A program made the translations under genes and the position numbers. Below are positions 26,206 to 37,422 of a DNA stretch of 39,414 nucleotides, in pieces. Position 1 is the first letter of the stretch, and each line of letters begins with the position of its first letter. The DNA comes from DASQWP01 sp050697555 (GTDB lineage Bacteria; Actinomycetota; Thermoleophilia; Gaiellales; Gaiellaceae): assembly GCA_050697555.1 (NCBI GenBank), contig JBOHAD010000017.1:1-39414 (forward strand). The letters run 5' to 3'. The notes under the pieces were generated by a model. That model saw only the letters and a program-made list of their open reading frames with translations. It searched no databases and was not told the origin of the DNA.

Positions 26206-26309
26206 GGGTCATCCTCCTTCGCCTCACTGGAGGCGCACATCGGGTGTGGAACTCGGTCGGCGTATGCGCCCTAGCGGCGCGTAGTCGCGTACTCCCCCTA
26301 GCGGGGGAG
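26206..26309 (-). promoter_or_regulatory. leuA leader RNA with alternative hairpins
   Basis: Between the leader peptide stop and leuA the minus-strand transcript has a perfect 7-bp hairpin CTCCCCC-GCTA-GGGGGAG (26309-26292) that contains the leader stop, a second hairpin GCGCC-GCTAG-GGCGC (26280-26266), and GCCTC-CAGT-GAGGC directly before the Shine-Dalgarno AAGGAGG. The CGCCTCC of that last element can instead pair with GGAGG and mask the ribosome site. There is no U-tract, so translational attenuation is more likely than termination. Confidence 0.6.
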
Positions 26310-26393
26310 AATGCCGAGAAGGATGACCACGAGGCCGCAGCCCGGCGCTCCGGCGGTGCCGGAGATGCGCTCGGATGTGAAGCTCGGCCTCAT
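26298..26393 (-). CDS. leuA-ilv operon leader peptide, Leu/Val/Ile-rich
   Basis: A 31-codon frame from ATG (26393) to CGC TAG (26298) upstream of leuA. Codons 21-29 read LVVILLGIL, nine residues of which eight are branched-chain amino acids, immediately before the hairpins that precede the leuA ribosome site. This is the expected form of a branched-chain amino-acid attenuator leader. It starts 13 nt after a -10-like box. The frame is too short for automated callers. The operon behind it (leuA, IPMDH paralogue, ilvB, ilvN, ilvC, ilvD) makes exactly the amino acids encoded in the run. Confidence 0.8.
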   Translation of the reverse strand: MRPSFTSERISGTAGAPGCGLVVILLGILPR

Positions 26394-26406
26394 CGAGATT
26401 GCGCCC

Positions 26407-26435
26407 AGTGTGGTGAAGGCTCGCGGCGCTGTCAA
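26407..26435 (-). promoter_or_regulatory. Promoter of leuA-ilv operon
   Basis: A perfect -35 TTGACA (26435-26430) and a weak -10 CACACT (26412-26407) with 17-bp spacing, on the minus strand. The leader ATG follows 13 nt later. It stands back to back with the gltB promoter, the two -35 boxes being about 40 bp apart. Confidence 0.6.
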
Positions 26436-26476
26436 GGCTTCTCCGCCAGAAATCTCCAAAGACGTCCCGGCAACCC

Positions 26477-26505
26477 TTGACGCTGTCCGCTGCCGAGCCT
26501 ATCGT
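26477..26505 (+). promoter_or_regulatory. Promoter of gltB-chorismate mutase operon
   Basis: TTGACG (26477-26482) and TATCGT (26500-26505) with 17-bp spacing on the plus strand. A transcript starting near 26512 would place the leader ATG only a few nucleotides from its 5' end and leave about 160 nt before gltB. Confidence 0.6.
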
Positions 26506-26515
26506 GGACGGCTCC

Positions 26516-26581
26516 ATGCAGTGCGCGCCGACGAGCCCCTTCGCGTTTCTCCTCGTCATTGCGCGCGGCCGTCTGCGCTAG
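26516..26581 (+). CDS. gltB operon leader peptide
   Basis: A 21-codon frame from ATG (26516), 10 nt after the -10 box, to CGC TAG. It contains SPFAFLLVIARGRLR, with two Phe codons (TTC, TTT) followed by Leu-Leu-Val-Ile. Its architecture and end match the pheA leader peptide, and both are followed by the same RNA element. Which amino acid is sensed is not certain. The Phe-x-Phe motif shared with the pheA leader and the chorismate mutase in this operon point to phenylalanine. It is too short for ordinary gene calling. Confidence 0.6.
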   Translation: MQCAPTSPFAFLLVIARGRLR

Positions 26582-26672
26582 TCGGCGTTCACCTCTCTCC
26601 GCCTCCGCCGGCTAGCTGAATCGTCAGAGGCGGACCTCCAGAGACGATCCTCGACCCCGAGGTGGTCGGCAC
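26577..26672 (+). promoter_or_regulatory. gltB leader RNA: stop-codon stem and downstream hairpin
   Basis: GCTAGTCGGC (26577-26586, including the leader TAG) pairs over 10 bp, with one G-U, with GCCGGCTAGC (26607-26616). The 20-nt pyrimidine loop contains CCGCCTC (26599-26605), which is complementary to GAGGCGG (26627-26633). A competing hairpin is ATCGTC (26620-26625) with GACGAT (26643-26648), enclosing GAGG-CGGA-CCTC. ACCTC (26634-26638) can also pair with the Shine-Dalgarno part GAGGT (26659-26663). The set of exclusive pairings suggests a translational attenuator. Confidence 0.65.
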
Positions 26673-26674
26673 GA

Positions 26675-31019
<4,345 letters not shown>

Positions 31020-31020
<1 letters not shown>

Positions 31021-31325
31021 TGCGGGACGAGGCGGGCCGGGATCGGGTCGTACGCGGGCTCCGAGAGCAGATCTCGGACAACGACCGCCTCATCGTCGAG
31101 GCCGTGAACAAGCGGCTGCGGCTCGTCGCCCGCCTCCGCGACTACAAGGCCTCCCGCGGGTACGACTTCGTCGACCAGGCGCGCGAGGACTGGATGACCG
31201 CCTACCTCCTCCGGGCCAACCGCGGGCCGCTCTCGAGCGAGGGCCTGCGGGAGCTGTACGACGCTGTGCTCGACCTAACGAAGCGCGAGATCGTCGGGGA
31301 GACAGAAGGTGAGCAGGTCTCTTGA
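31020..31325 (+). CDS. aroQ: Chorismate mutase, AroQ type
   Basis: A 101-residue all-helical AroQ-class chorismate mutase: LREQISDNDRLIVEAVNKRLRLVARLRDYKASRG contains the catalytic arginine and lysine pattern of the first long helix, and the end LYDAVLDLTKREI the last. It converts chorismate to prephenate, the substrate of the pheA product. The ATG overlaps the gltB stop (TGATG), so both are translated together. Glutamate from GltB is the amino donor for phenylpyruvate and hydroxyphenylpyruvate, so the pairing makes metabolic sense. The operon leader resembles that of pheA. Confidence 0.92.
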
Positions 31326-31459
31326 CGCGGAGGAACACAGAATGCGAAGCCGACCTGCAGTCGCCCCCAACGGAAGGACGAACGTGAACGCCTGCAGATC
31401 GGGCTCCTCGTCGCGTGCAGGCGGGAGGATCTCCGCGCGTCCGCCTAAAGAGGAGGCCA

Positions 31460-31833
31460 CCTTCCCGGCCGGGGCGGCGAGGGGCGCTCGCGCTCGCACA
31501 AGGGGATCCTGTTTGAGGTCGTTCCCGGCGTCTCCGCGCTGACTGCGGTGTCCGGCGCGGCAGGAATCCCGGTCACCCCACGCCGCCGCTCCTCCCGGGT
31601 GACGATCGTGACAGGCCACTCCTGGGACGGGCTCGGGGTCCCACGCGAGGCTCGCCGCCGGCGCCCGCGAGCTCCTTCCGAGCTCTCGGCCGAGGCGTAC
31701 AGGGCTACCGCGCTCTCGTCTGGGAGGACGGGGCGTTCGCTTCTTCCGCATTTCACGCCGATCGACGAGCGCGCCTTCTCGAGATCGGCTCCAGGCCTGG
31801 GAGGGCTGGCGCCCCTGACGCTTCACTTCGTAT
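31460..31833 (+). pseudogene. Relic of uroporphyrinogen-III C-methyltransferase (CobA/SUMT)
   Basis: One forward frame reads GRGGEGRS, then KGILFEVVPGVSALTAVSGAAGIPVT and RVTIVTGH, which match the GRGGEEA, FEVVPGVSS and VTIVTGH blocks of tetrapyrrole methylases such as CobA. The N-terminal half (including the GxGPGD start) is absent, the spacing is poor, and after the TGH motif the frame no longer looks like the family, while another frame (RALVWEDGAFASSAFHADRRARLLEIG) looks more coding-like. No valid start is present. I read this as a decayed gene following the chorismate mutase. Boundaries are approximate. Confidence 0.55.
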
Positions 31834-31836
31834 AGT
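31831..31836 (+). promoter_or_regulatory. Possible -10 box upstream of carbonic anhydrase
   Basis: TATAGT in a locally AT-rich patch about 40 nt before the gene. It is followed by AGCTT-CCTTCAA-AAGCT, a small hairpin in the would-be 5' UTR. No convincing -35 is seen. Confidence 0.35.
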
Positions 31837-31875
31837 TTTCAGCTTCCTTCAAAAGCTAAAGCGAGAGGAGGGGAG

Positions 31876-32367
31876 ATGAGCGCCATCGACGGGCTCCTTC
31901 AGAACGCGGAAGCGTACGAGAACGGCTTCGACAAGGCGGGGCTGCCGCTCCCGCCCGCGAAGCGGGTCGCGATCGTGGCCTGCATGGACGCGCGGCTGAA
32001 CCCGTACGGGTTACTGGGGCTGAGTGAGGGCGACGCGCACGTGATCCGGAACGCCGGCGGCGTCGTCACAGACGACGAGATCCGCTCCCTCTCGATCTCG
32101 CAACGGCTCCTGGGAACCGAGGAGGTCATGCTCATCCACCACACCGATTGCGGGATGCTGACCTTCAGCGACGACGAGTTCAGGCGCCGGGTTCAGCAGG
32201 AGACGGGGATCAAGCCGGAATGGGCTGCGGAAGCGTTCGACGATCTCGAGGAGGACGTCCGCCAGTCGATCGCCCGGATCAAAGCCAGCCCCTTCATCCC
32301 GAAGAAGGACAGCGTGCGCGGCTTCGTCTACGACGTGGAGACGGGCAGCCTCACCGAGGTTCGCTAA
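31876..32367 (+). CDS. Beta-class carbonic anhydrase
   Basis: Hydrates CO2 to bicarbonate in the cytoplasm. The 163-residue protein has the zinc ligands C36 (ACMDARL, with the D38/R40 dyad), H89 and C92 (HHTDCG), in the arrangement of the short actinobacterial beta-CAs such as the Rv1284 group. AHVIRNAGG is also conserved. The ATG has a very strong AGGAGGGG just upstream. It stands alone, after a decayed methyltransferase and before a secreted protease, so no operon partner is evident. Bicarbonate could serve the carbamoyl-phosphate synthase nearby, but that is speculation. Confidence 0.94.
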   Translation: MSAIDGLLQNAEAYENGFDKAGLPLPPAKRVAIVACMDARLNPYGLLGLSEGDAHVIRNAGGVVTDDEIRSLSISQRLLGTEEVMLIHHTDCGMLTFSDDEFRRRVQQETGIKPEWAAEAFDDLEEDVRQSIARIKASPFIPKKDSVRGFVYDVETGSLTEVR

Positions 32368-32524
32368 AGAGCGCCTGACTGAGACCTGCGCGTCAGCGTT
32401 GAATTGGGTAGGGGTCCGGGCGAGGCTCGGCGAAGTCCCGATTCGCGCCGACGTTTCGGCGGGCCTCCAGGCGGATTCCCTAGTTGGGGGACACCCCTCA
32501 GGGGCGGCGGGTCGATGCTTGGGT
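32368..32524 (+). other. Intergenic region with a GC-rich hairpin
   Basis: The 157 bp between the carbonic anhydrase and the subtilase hold GGGGG-ACA-CCCC and an overlapping CCCCT-CAGGGG (about 32489-32507), which could form alternative hairpins shortly before the protease start. No U-tract and no clear promoter are seen. Confidence 0.3.
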
Positions 32525-34039
32525 ATGAACCGTACTGCGGCGGTCTTCGTCCTTCTCGCGTTTCTCGTTCCGCTCGAGCCTGCGGTTGCCGCCTCCCCGG
32601 CGGGTCAGGTGAGGTTTGGCGTCCCCAGCGAGTCTCGCGTAGGAGCGTCTCATCTCCGGGTGGTTCCCGACCGGTTGCTGGTGAGTTTCGAGGAGGGGAC
32701 TCCTCCCGAGGTGGTCGACGCCGTCCTCGCGCGAGCGGGCGTGGAGTCCGTGCAGCGCGTCGGCAGGATCGGCGCGCGCAGCGTGCGGGTGCCGCCGCGT
32801 CGTCAGGCCGAGGCGCTCGCTGCGCTCCGTTCCGCCGCAGGGGTCGAGTACGCGGAGCCCGAGGTGCTCCTGGAGCAGCTGGAGACCATTCCGAACGACT
32901 CCCGCTGGCCGGCCCAGTGGGGGTTGAGGCTGGTGGGCGGTCCCCGGGCGTGGGATGTGACGCAGGGCTCGAGCGGCGTCGTGATCGCCGTGCTCGACAC
33001 GGGCGTCGACTTCCGCCACCCTGACCTGAAGGGTGCCTTCGTTCCGGGCTACGACTTCGTCGGAAACGATGCCGACCCGAGTGACGACCACGGGCACGGG
33101 ACGGCGGCGGCCGGCGTTGCCGCCGCCCGGACGAACAACCGCGAGGGCCAGGCGGGGCTCTGCTGGACGTGCTCGCTCATGCCCGTGAAGGTCCTGGGCG
33201 CGAACGGCTCGGGCAGCAGCGCCACCGTCGCGAAGGGCATCGTCTGGGCGGCCGACCACGGGGCGCACGTGATCAGCCTCAGCCTCGGCGGGCCGGGCAC
33301 GACCCGAACGCTCGCCGACGCGGTCGCCTACGCGGCCGGCAAGGGTGTGGTGCTCGTGGCGGCGGCGGGCAACGAGGGCACGACGACCCGCTTCTATCCC
33401 GCCGCCTACCCCGAGGTGATCGCGGTGGCTGCGAGCGACAGCTCCGACCGACTCTACAGCTGGTCGAGCCGAGGCAGCTGGGTCGCGGTGGCCGCGCCCG
33501 GCTGCAACAGCGCTCCCCGCGCAGGTGGCGGCTATGGCGACTTCTGCGGCACCTCGTCCGCGACGCCGCTCGTCTCCGGCCTGGCCGCCCTCGCGCTCTC
33601 CGCGAAGCTCGGCGCCACGCGGGCGGAGGTGGAGCAGGCGATCACCACGAGCGCGCTCGCCCTCTCCGGATCCGTGCAGCACGGGCGAGTCGAGGCGCCG
33701 GCGACGCTGGCGGCGCTCGCTCAGGCCTCGCCGGCGGCCACGACGTCGAGCACGAGGAAGTCGGCCAGGTTCAAGGGGAAGCTCACCGCCCGCTCGCCCT
33801 CGCGCACGTACCGGCGCTCGGTCGCCGCCGGGCGACTGACCGCGAAGCTCAGCTTCAAGGGAAGCCGCAAGCTCACGCTCGCCCTCGTCAATCAGAAGGG
33901 CAAGACGGTGCGCCGCGTCTCGGGACGCGGCCCCCTGCGGCTCGGGAAAAAGGTCCGCGCAGGCACGTTCCGCTTCGTCGTCAGGGGGCGGGACGCACGA
34001 GCCTCGTTCACGCTCGCGGTCTCGTATCGCGCTCGGTAG
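32525..34039 (+). CDS. Secreted subtilisin-like serine protease (S8) with C-terminal beta domain
   Basis: A 504-residue precursor. Residues 1-23 form a signal peptide (MNRT, hydrophobic AVFVLLAFLVPL, AVAA cleavage site), which is why I start at ATG 32525 and not at the earlier 32399. A prodomain of the inhibitor I9 type (about 45-115) is followed by the S8 catalytic domain with D158 (VLDTG), H189 (HGHGT), N283 (AAGNEG) and S344 (GTSSATP). Two cysteine pairs are likely (C213/C216, C327/C341). The last 90 or so residues are rich in Lys/Arg and beta strands, like the pre-peptidase C-terminal domains of extracellular proteases. Single gene, exported. Confidence 0.93.
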   Translation: MNRTAAVFVLLAFLVPLEPAVAASPAGQVRFGVPSESRVGASHLRVVPDRLLVSFEEGTPPEVVDAVLARAGVESVQRVGRIGARSVRVPPRRQAEALAALRSAAGVEYAEPEVLLEQLETIPNDSRWPAQWGLRLVGGPRAWDVTQGSSGVVIAVLDTGVDFRHPDLKGAFVPGYDFVGNDADPSDDHGHGTAAAGVAAARTNNREGQAGLCWTCSLMPVKVLGANGSGSSATVAKGIVWAADHGAHVISLSLGGPGTTRTLADAVAYAAGKGVVLVAAAGNEGTTTRFYPAAYPEVIAVAASDSSDRLYSWSSRGSWVAVAAPGCNSAPRAGGGYGDFCGTSSATPLVSGLAALALSAKLGATRAEVEQAITTSALALSGSVQHGRVEAPATLAALAQASPAATTSSTRKSARFKGKLTARSPSRTYRRSVAAGRLTAKLSFKGSRKLTLALVNQKGKTVRRVSGRGPLRLGKKVRAGTFRFVVRGRDARASFTLAVSYRAR

Positions 34040-34349
34040 CCAGCACCTCGCCCCGACCGAAGGCGTCCCTGGGGAGAGCGAGGGAACAGCGTGGCTCGAG
34101 TTTCGGCAGCCCGGGTGAGGCGCTCGACGTCCCCGCCCGGCGCGTCGCGAACCGGCTGGAGCGAACGGGTGACGTGTCGGGCAAGGACGATGCACGCGAC
34201 GTCGATTCCGCCTCGGCGACCGCCCCCGAGGGCATCGCCGTGGGCGCTTGAGGTCTTCAGCTAGCTGACCTCGCCCGCAACTGGTGCCCGCACTTGCCGC
34301 CACCATTCGCGGCTTCTCTTCGGGCTCTCTGCCTCCTCGAGACCGCATC
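34040..34349. other. Gene-free region with a palindromic hairpin
   Basis: I find no convincing gene between the protease and the response regulator. GAGGTC (34250-34255) pairs with GACCTC (34267-34272) around a TCAGCTAGCTGA palindrome; it may be the terminator of the protease transcript or an operator. The rest shows only shadow frames. Confidence 0.4.
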
Positions 34350-34355
34350 TACCAT
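34350..34355 (+). promoter_or_regulatory. -10 box of a leaderless response regulator transcript
   Basis: TACCAT (TANNNT) ends 6 nt before the ATG at 34362, and no Shine-Dalgarno is present, as expected for a leaderless mRNA. A -35 is not evident. Confidence 0.45.
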
Positions 34356-34361
34356 GTGCTG

Positions 34362-34787
34362 ATGGCCAGACGCCCTCAGCGGCCGAAGAGGGTCCTGCTC
34401 GTCGAGGATCAGGAGAGCGTGCGCAAGGTGCTTCGTACAATTCTCGAAGAAGAGGACTACGAGGTCCTGGATGCGGAGCACCCGAGGGAAGCGCTCGCTC
34501 TCTGGGCGAAGCATGGCGCTACGCTCGATCTGGTGGTGACCGACTTCGTCCTCCCGGAGATGGACGGTCCCGAGCTGGTCGAGCGGATTCGCAACCTTCG
34601 CCCTGGGATTCCCGTCCTCTATATCTCGGGCTACCTCAGCGAGGACGTTTCCGAGCGGAGATTCTCCCAGCCCGGAGCGGCCTTCCTGCAAAAGCCCTTC
34701 CGAGCCGAGGCATTCGTCCGCACGGTCCGCGAACTCCTCGGCGCGCAGGCGCCCGATTCACGAAAGATCGGCCTGACAAGCCGGTGA
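34362..34787 (+). CDS. Receiver-only response regulator (CheY-like)
   Basis: A 141-residue protein with one REC domain and no output domain. Acidic residues E15/D16, the phosphorylation site D61 (VVTDFVLPEMDG), S89 (YISGY) and K111 (FLQKPF) are all present. The LYISGY and FLQKPF signatures are those of the FixJ/hybrid-kinase receiver subgroup. It could act through protein contacts, as a phosphate relay or on a separate output protein. No histidine kinase is nearby. The start is set by basic residues MARRPQRPKR before VLLVED; an upstream in-frame start only adds unrelated sequence. Confidence 0.88.
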   Translation: MARRPQRPKRVLLVEDQESVRKVLRTILEEEDYEVLDAEHPREALALWAKHGATLDLVVTDFVLPEMDGPELVERIRNLRPGIPVLYISGYLSEDVSERRFSQPGAAFLQKPFRAEAFVRTVRELLGAQAPDSRKIGLTSR

Positions 34788-34992
34788 GCGGAGAAGCCGA
34801 GGCCTCCTCCGCGCTCGAACGCATGCCAATGAACTGCCCTTCAGCTTCGTCGTGAAGAGACGAAGAGAGCCCGGCGTGCGCGTGGCGGTCAAAGTAACTG
34901 CCGCAGCGGTTCGCCAATAAGGCAGCAGGCCCGCTTCCTTGTGTTGTCAAGCCTGACACGGGAAGCGGCCGAGCTACTAGGGTCAGAGACTG
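34788..34992. other. Gene-free region after the response regulator
   Basis: About 200 bp without a supported gene, promoter or repeat. It leads up to the inverted repeat and tRNA fragment and is part of the decayed right end of the window. Confidence 0.3.
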
Positions 34993-35020
34993 GAGAAACC
35001 GCTTGGATAAACGGTTTCTC
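34993..35020 (-). terminator. Inverted repeat, probable tRNA transcript terminator
   Basis: GAGAAACCG (34993-35001) and CGGTTTCTC (35012-35020) form a perfect 9-bp stem with a 10-nt loop, 6 bp beyond the 3' end of the tRNA-Ser fragment on the minus strand. There is no long U-run, so the terminator assignment rests on position. Confidence 0.5.
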
Positions 35021-35026
35021 GGTGGA

Positions 35027-35092
35027 GGCGGAGGGGGGAGGGATTCGAACCCTCGAGAGGCCAGTGACCTCTAACGGCTTTCGAGACCGCCT
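35027..35092 (-). tRNA. 3' fragment of a tRNA-Ser(CGA), possible attachment site
   Basis: On the minus strand GCGGTCTCGAAAGCC looks like a serine CGA anticodon arm, followed by a long variable arm (GAGG-TCACTGG-CCTC), a T arm GAGGG-TTCGAAT-CCCTC and an acceptor-like CCCCCCTCCGCC. The 5' half is missing: upstream there is no D arm and no GGAGGGG partner. One extra C lies between the T stem and the discriminator, and there is no CCA. So this is not a working tRNA. A 3' tRNA half is what an integrase leaves at one edge of an inserted element. Confidence 0.7.
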
Positions 35093-35580
35093 CATAAGTG
35101 CTGATTTGCAGGTCTTTTTAGTCGCGTTCGCCAGTATGTTCGCCAGCGCCGGATGTTCCGCTCGCGAACGCGGGTCCCGGCGGCTTGCACGGTTGAGCTC
35201 CTCGTTCCTTCCTGCTTCCCGTGAGGGAAGTGCGGGCACAGGCGATTCTGAGTCGCCTCGGCTGAGCCGAGACCTCTGCCGCTCGACCTGATGCCCTTCG
35301 ATGCGGGCGTCCACGCGGCGATCGGCTCGAGGGCCGGACCGGCGCGGGGCCGGTGCTTTCACCTTGACGGCTGCGGACGACGGGGCAGTCAGCGCACGAG
35401 GATGCGGGGCCAGGCCTCCGCCCCAGGAAAAGCGATGGTTGGGATCGCCAGGCCGACAATCGATGCAATGGGGCGCCCGACCACAGGGTCGACCACGCTC
35501 GCACCGTATCCGCAGTGATCGGCGCCCTTCGCCGGCACGCTGCCGTGAGGCGTCCCCCTTTTTCGCGGCCTGGACAGGCG
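35093..35580. other. Region without a supported gene next to the tRNA fragment
   Basis: About 490 bp with many short stops. Beside the tRNA half it is locally less GC-rich (35093-35135). On the minus strand about 35397-35525 a frame reads GYGASVVDPVVGRPIASIVGLAIPTIAFPG, which resembles the end of an IclR-type effector domain but is too short to call. No integrase gene remains visible. Confidence 0.3.
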
Positions 35581-36168
35581 TTACGTGTGGGCGAGGCGCG
35601 CCGCCCGCCCGGGCCGGAACGACCAGGCGTGCAGGCTCGTGCGCCAGGCGACCACAGCGAGGAAGATGGCGGCGCCGGAGAAGATGAGGAGCGCCTGGGC
35701 GGCGAGCGCGAAAGCGAGCGCCGGGCCCGCCTCGATTCCTGAGACGATGAGGAGCGTTGCCCCGGCGGTGACCTGGGTGGCCGCCCCGGCCGGACCGATG
35801 GGGATGGCGGCCGAGGCCGCCCCGGCGCAGATGAACATGATCGCGAGCGGGAAGGAGAGCGCGATCCCGAACGTGCTGAGCAGCAGGAAGATCGCGGTCG
35901 CTCGGATGAGCCAGGAGATGAGGACGAGCCACCAGGCGCGGGTTGCCTCGCGCCAGGGGGTCGCTCGGGGCGCGAGCCAGCGGCAGATCCGGAACCGAGC
36001 GAGGCGGGTGCGGGCGGAGAGGCGGGGAAGGACGAGGGCGACGGCCGCCGCCGCAAGTCCTCCTATGCCGATGACGGCGAAGCCTGCGCGCACGGCGGGC
36101 GAGTTCCCCGGGAACGCGGCCGCCGCATTGCGTCCGGCTCCGTTAGTGTCGGCGTGTGTATCTCGAAG
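35581..36168 (-). pseudogene. LPG-synthase-type (UPF0104) membrane protein, C-terminal half
   Basis: From about 36093 to 35581 the protein has 170 residues with four to five hydrophobic helices (FAVIGIGGLAAAAVALVLP, WWLVLISWLIRATAIFLLLSTFGI, AIMFICAGAASAAIPIGPAG, AGPALAFALAAQALLIFSGAAIFLAVVAW). The proline/glycine-rich stretch IPIGPAGAATQV matches the LPxTPGGLG turn of lysylphosphatidylglycerol synthetase/flippase-like proteins. Those are about 300-340 residues, so the first half is missing. The frame is open back to a stop at 36169 without membrane segments, and the next gene starts divergently at 36156. Probably a truncated gene; the GTG at 36093 would be its best start. Confidence 0.55.
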
Positions 36169-36365
36169 TCACCCTGATCAACGGGCAGAGTTACTCGATT
36201 CCGATCGAAGAGGGACACTCCCTGGAGCAGGAGCTCGAGCTATTCCTCAGTCGTGAAGGTCGATACGCTGCGGAGTGGGTTCCGCTCGAGAGGGCGGGGA
36301 GGGAGCTGTTCGTGCGTTACGAGCAGATCGTCCTCGTTAGCCCGAAGCCCGAAGGGGGTGAGTAG
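36156..36365 (+). CDS. Small hypothetical protein, 69 aa
   Basis: A short, mostly beta-stranded protein with the blocks YLEVTLINGQSYSIPIEEG, LEQELELFLSREGRYAAEWVPLERAGRELFVRYEQIVLVSP. Its acidic/hydrophobic alternation and codon use are those of a real gene. The GTG start lies 6 nt after a TAGTGT -10-type box, consistent with a leaderless message. I recognise no family. It is divergent from the truncated LPG-synthase-like gene, overlapping its open frame by a few bases. Confidence 0.65.
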   Translation: MYLEVTLINGQSYSIPIEEGHSLEQELELFLSREGRYAAEWVPLERAGRELFVRYEQIVLVSPKPEGGE

Positions 36366-36948
36366 CGGAAGGGCTGGCTGCGGGCGCTCGCGTGAGAGCT
36401 CACCGGATTGCACCGTCCGCGTCCGGCGGCCCGCAGCGTGGGGGCTGGCCGTCGCGAGCAGGCGGCCCTTCATCGAAGCCGAGGGAGTTGGCCAGGCGTT
36501 CGTCAGCCTCCTAACGTCTGCACCGGCAACTCGGAGGGGCAGGATAGCCTGAAGGCATGAGGACGAGATCGGTTACGCAGCGCCGTCAGCCTCGCCCGGG
36601 TGCCGCTCCGCGAGATCAGCCGCAAGGTCGAGCAGCTCGAAGCGCTCGGCTGGCGCGAGGACTATCGGGTCGACACCGCCGAGACGCGAGCGCTGCTCTG
36701 GTAGGCCTGCACCTGGACTGTCGGCGTTTGGCGCCGGCGTGGGCGTTCGTTCGCGAGTGCTAACGAACGAACTGCCGCTCGCCTAGGGATACGGCCCCGA
36801 TCGTGGCGTCGGACCGCGTCTTCGCGTGCCTGGCCGGTCCCTTCAGCTGTCGGGGCCTTGAAGCGGCATGCGACGCGATCGGCGATAAGTGTCCAGATCC
36901 CGAAGCCGCTATGACCCGCGCAGGCCGCTCGCCGCCCGCAGCGAAAGG
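36366..36948. other. Gene-poor stretch with a possible small coding relic
   Basis: No complete gene is visible. At 36585-36704 (+) one frame reads VSLARVPLREISRKVEQLEALGWREDYRVDT and stops, which looks like the C-terminus of a helical protein, with its upstream part in a different frame (EDEIGYA). It is too short to identify. The remainder shows nothing. Confidence 0.35.
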
Positions 36949-36976
36949 CGGAGGGCCGCTCGCAGGCGGCCCTCCG
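36949..36976 (-). terminator. Hairpin terminator after the SnoaL-like gene
   Basis: A perfect 11-bp stem, CGGAGGGCCGC (36949-36959) with GCGGCCCTCCG (36966-36976), and a 6-nt loop. It lies 17 bp past the SnoaL-like stop codon on the minus strand and is followed by a short CCTTTC run. Confidence 0.7.
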
Positions 36977-36993
36977 TAGAGACCGGCGCCTTC

Positions 36994-37422
36994 TTAGGCG
37001 TGGGCCAGTGCGGGAATCGCTCCCAGCTGCTGCATCATCCCGAAGGTGTCCCAGTTCTGGAACTCCTCGACGATCTTGCCGCCCTCGAGCCGCGAGATCG
37101 TGAGGCCCGAGACGGTCACTTGCTTGCCGGTGGGCTCGATGCCCATCAGCTCGCCCTCATGGGTGCCGCGCCCGCTCCAGCGGGTCGCGACCAGGTCACC
37201 CTCGGCGATCTGCTGCTCGACCGTGATCCGCGCGTCGGGGAACGCTGCGCGGTAGGTCGAGATGAACTCCTTGACGCCTTCCGGGCCGCGGAGCGGCTCC
37301 GGATTGGCCGGATCGTGTCCGATGTAGTCACTCGCCACGAGGTCGTCGACGACGGCGAGGTTCCCCTTCCAGGGCTCCTCGAAGACACGGCGGATGATCC
37401 TCTTGTTCTGTTCCGAGGACAT
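36994..37422 (-). CDS. SnoaL-like/ester cyclase family protein
   Basis: A 142-residue NTF2-fold protein. The N-terminal helix NKRIIRRVFEEPWKGNLAVVDDLVASDYIGHDP and the strands RITVEQQIAEGDLVATRWSGRGTHEGELMGIEPTGKQV are typical of the SnoaL-like polyketide cyclase/ester cyclase family (PF07366 type), as is WDTFGMMQQLGAIP at the end. Most members outside antibiotic clusters have no known substrate, and no biosynthetic genes are adjacent. The ATG at 37422 has AAAGGAG 6 nt upstream. A strong hairpin terminator follows, so it is a single-gene transcript. Confidence 0.88.
   Translation of the reverse strand: MSSEQNKRIIRRVFEEPWKGNLAVVDDLVASDYIGHDPANPEPLRGPEGVKEFISTYRAAFPDARITVEQQIAEGDLVATRWSGRGTHEGELMGIEPTGKQVTVSGLTISRLEGGKIVEEFQNWDTFGMMQQLGAIPALAHA

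Noticed and set aside
35027..35092. Complete tRNA gene
   Set aside because: No 5' acceptor strand or D arm can be found upstream of the anticodon arm, and the acceptor 3' part has an extra base.
35397..35525. Minus-strand frame resembling an IclR effector domain end
   Set aside because: About 40 residues only, no start, and weak resemblance; mentioned in the region entry but not called.
36557..36763. 68-residue plus-strand ORF
   Set aside because: Arginine-rich shadow composition; the neighbouring frame at 36585-36704 looks more coding but is only a fragment.
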